6,997 nt of DNA from an uncultured bacterium. GTDB taxonomy: Bacteria; Bacteroidota; Bacteroidia; CAILMK01. The position numbers were made by a program, and so were the translations under genes. The notes beneath the pieces are model-generated. The model ran no database searches. It saw only the letters and a program-made list of their open reading frames with translations, and had not been told where the DNA came from. How positions within the stretch are numbered: the first letter of the stretch is position 1; every line of letters starts with the position of its first letter. The stretch spans positions 1 to 6,997 of the forward strand of contig CAILMK010000454.1 of the NCBI GenBank assembly GCA_903835275.1. The letters run 5' to 3'. This document shows, one piece after another, positions 6,684-6,997 of this stretch.

Positions 6684-6997
6684 CAGGTGCTGGCAACAAC
6701 GAAGCGTTTTATTTTGAAATACCCTGCTCCGGTTTTAACAATTATTATATATACTCCCGTTCTCATATTCATAATAGGTACCTGGTATTGGTATGGAGGT
6801 AAATTCTGATCCATATATCCTAAATTCACATAGGATAGCTGGACTCCATATACATCCATGATAATGAACTGCACATCAATGCTTGCCTTGACTGCAATTT
6901 GAAGAAGGAGCCCATTGGGGTCTGTAGTTGCTACAGGAACAGGAGCAAGCATAAAATCAACCGGATCACAAGGGCCAGGATTACTCATTTGAACAGA
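6683..6997 (-). CDS. Probable T9SS cargo protein, C-terminal part only
   Basis: The frame is open to the window edge (Ser-Val-Gln precede an internal Met at 6988), so this is the 3' end of a longer gene, 104 codons plus stop. The last ~80 residues resemble a type IX secretion C-terminal sorting domain: a strand leading to FIIMDVYGVQL, an acidic/polar linker, then MRTGVYIIIVKTG followed by the final basic-hydrophobic strand YFKIKRFVV. The usual YPNP opening is replaced by TTDPNG, so the domain is slightly atypical. If translation really began at 6988, the product would be 101 aa without a signal peptide and could not be exported by T9SS; this favours truncation by the window. T9SS cargos are carried across the outer membrane and released or anchored to surface lipopolysaccharide. 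The nature of the upstream functional domain is not visible. Confidence 0.72.
   Translation of the reverse strand, partial: SVQMSNPGPCDPVDFMLAPVPVATTDPNGLLLQIAVKASIDVQFIIMDVYGVQLSYVNLGYMDQNLPPYQYQVPIMNMRTGVYIIIVKTGAGYFKIKRFVVAST

Overview
The window looks like chromosomal DNA from a member of the Bacteroidota, roughly 40% GC, probably an environmental lineage in the Flavobacteriia/Sphingobacteriia/Chitinophagia range. Three things suggest this: two start-proximal promoters of the phylum-specific TTG-N17..23-TAnnTTTG type, no convincing Shine-Dalgarno sequences, and what appears to be the C-terminal sorting domain of a type IX secretion system (T9SS) cargo at the right edge. I see no mobile element, CRISPR array, tRNA or rRNA.

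Layout. Positions 1-96 are non-coding and begin inside a G-rich intergenic repeat. Next is a full-length biotin carboxylase gene (accC/pccA-like, 97-1584, +). A 209-bp gap (1585-1793) separates it from the next, convergent gene; the gap holds two short C-rich/G-rich hairpins, the second probably a terminator, and an interrupted inverted repeat. Then comes a thioredoxin-fold DUF255/YyaL-like protein (1794-3740, -). It is transcribed divergently from an RDD-family membrane protein (3853-4755, +), and each has a near-ideal Bacteroidota promoter in the 112-bp spacer. The RDD gene converges, with a 14-bp gap, on a small uncharacterised membrane protein (4770-5252, -). Upstream of that on the minus strand is a polysaccharide-deacetylase-like protein with a DUF7033-like N-terminal region (5367-6683, -). 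Its start codon overlaps the stop codon of a 5'-truncated gene encoding a probable T9SS-exported protein (6683-6997, -).

How the genes work together. The three minus-strand genes at the right (cargo, deacetylase-like protein, small membrane protein) could be one transcription unit, because the first two overlap as TGATG. The other genes are probably separate single-gene units: a carboxylase subunit for acyl-CoA metabolism, and a divergent pair of unknown physiological role. The window is mostly ordinary housekeeping and conserved-hypothetical content. The points most worth a second look are the deacetylase-like protein with altered catalytic motifs next to a T9SS cargo gene, and the interrupted inverted repeat downstream of accC.
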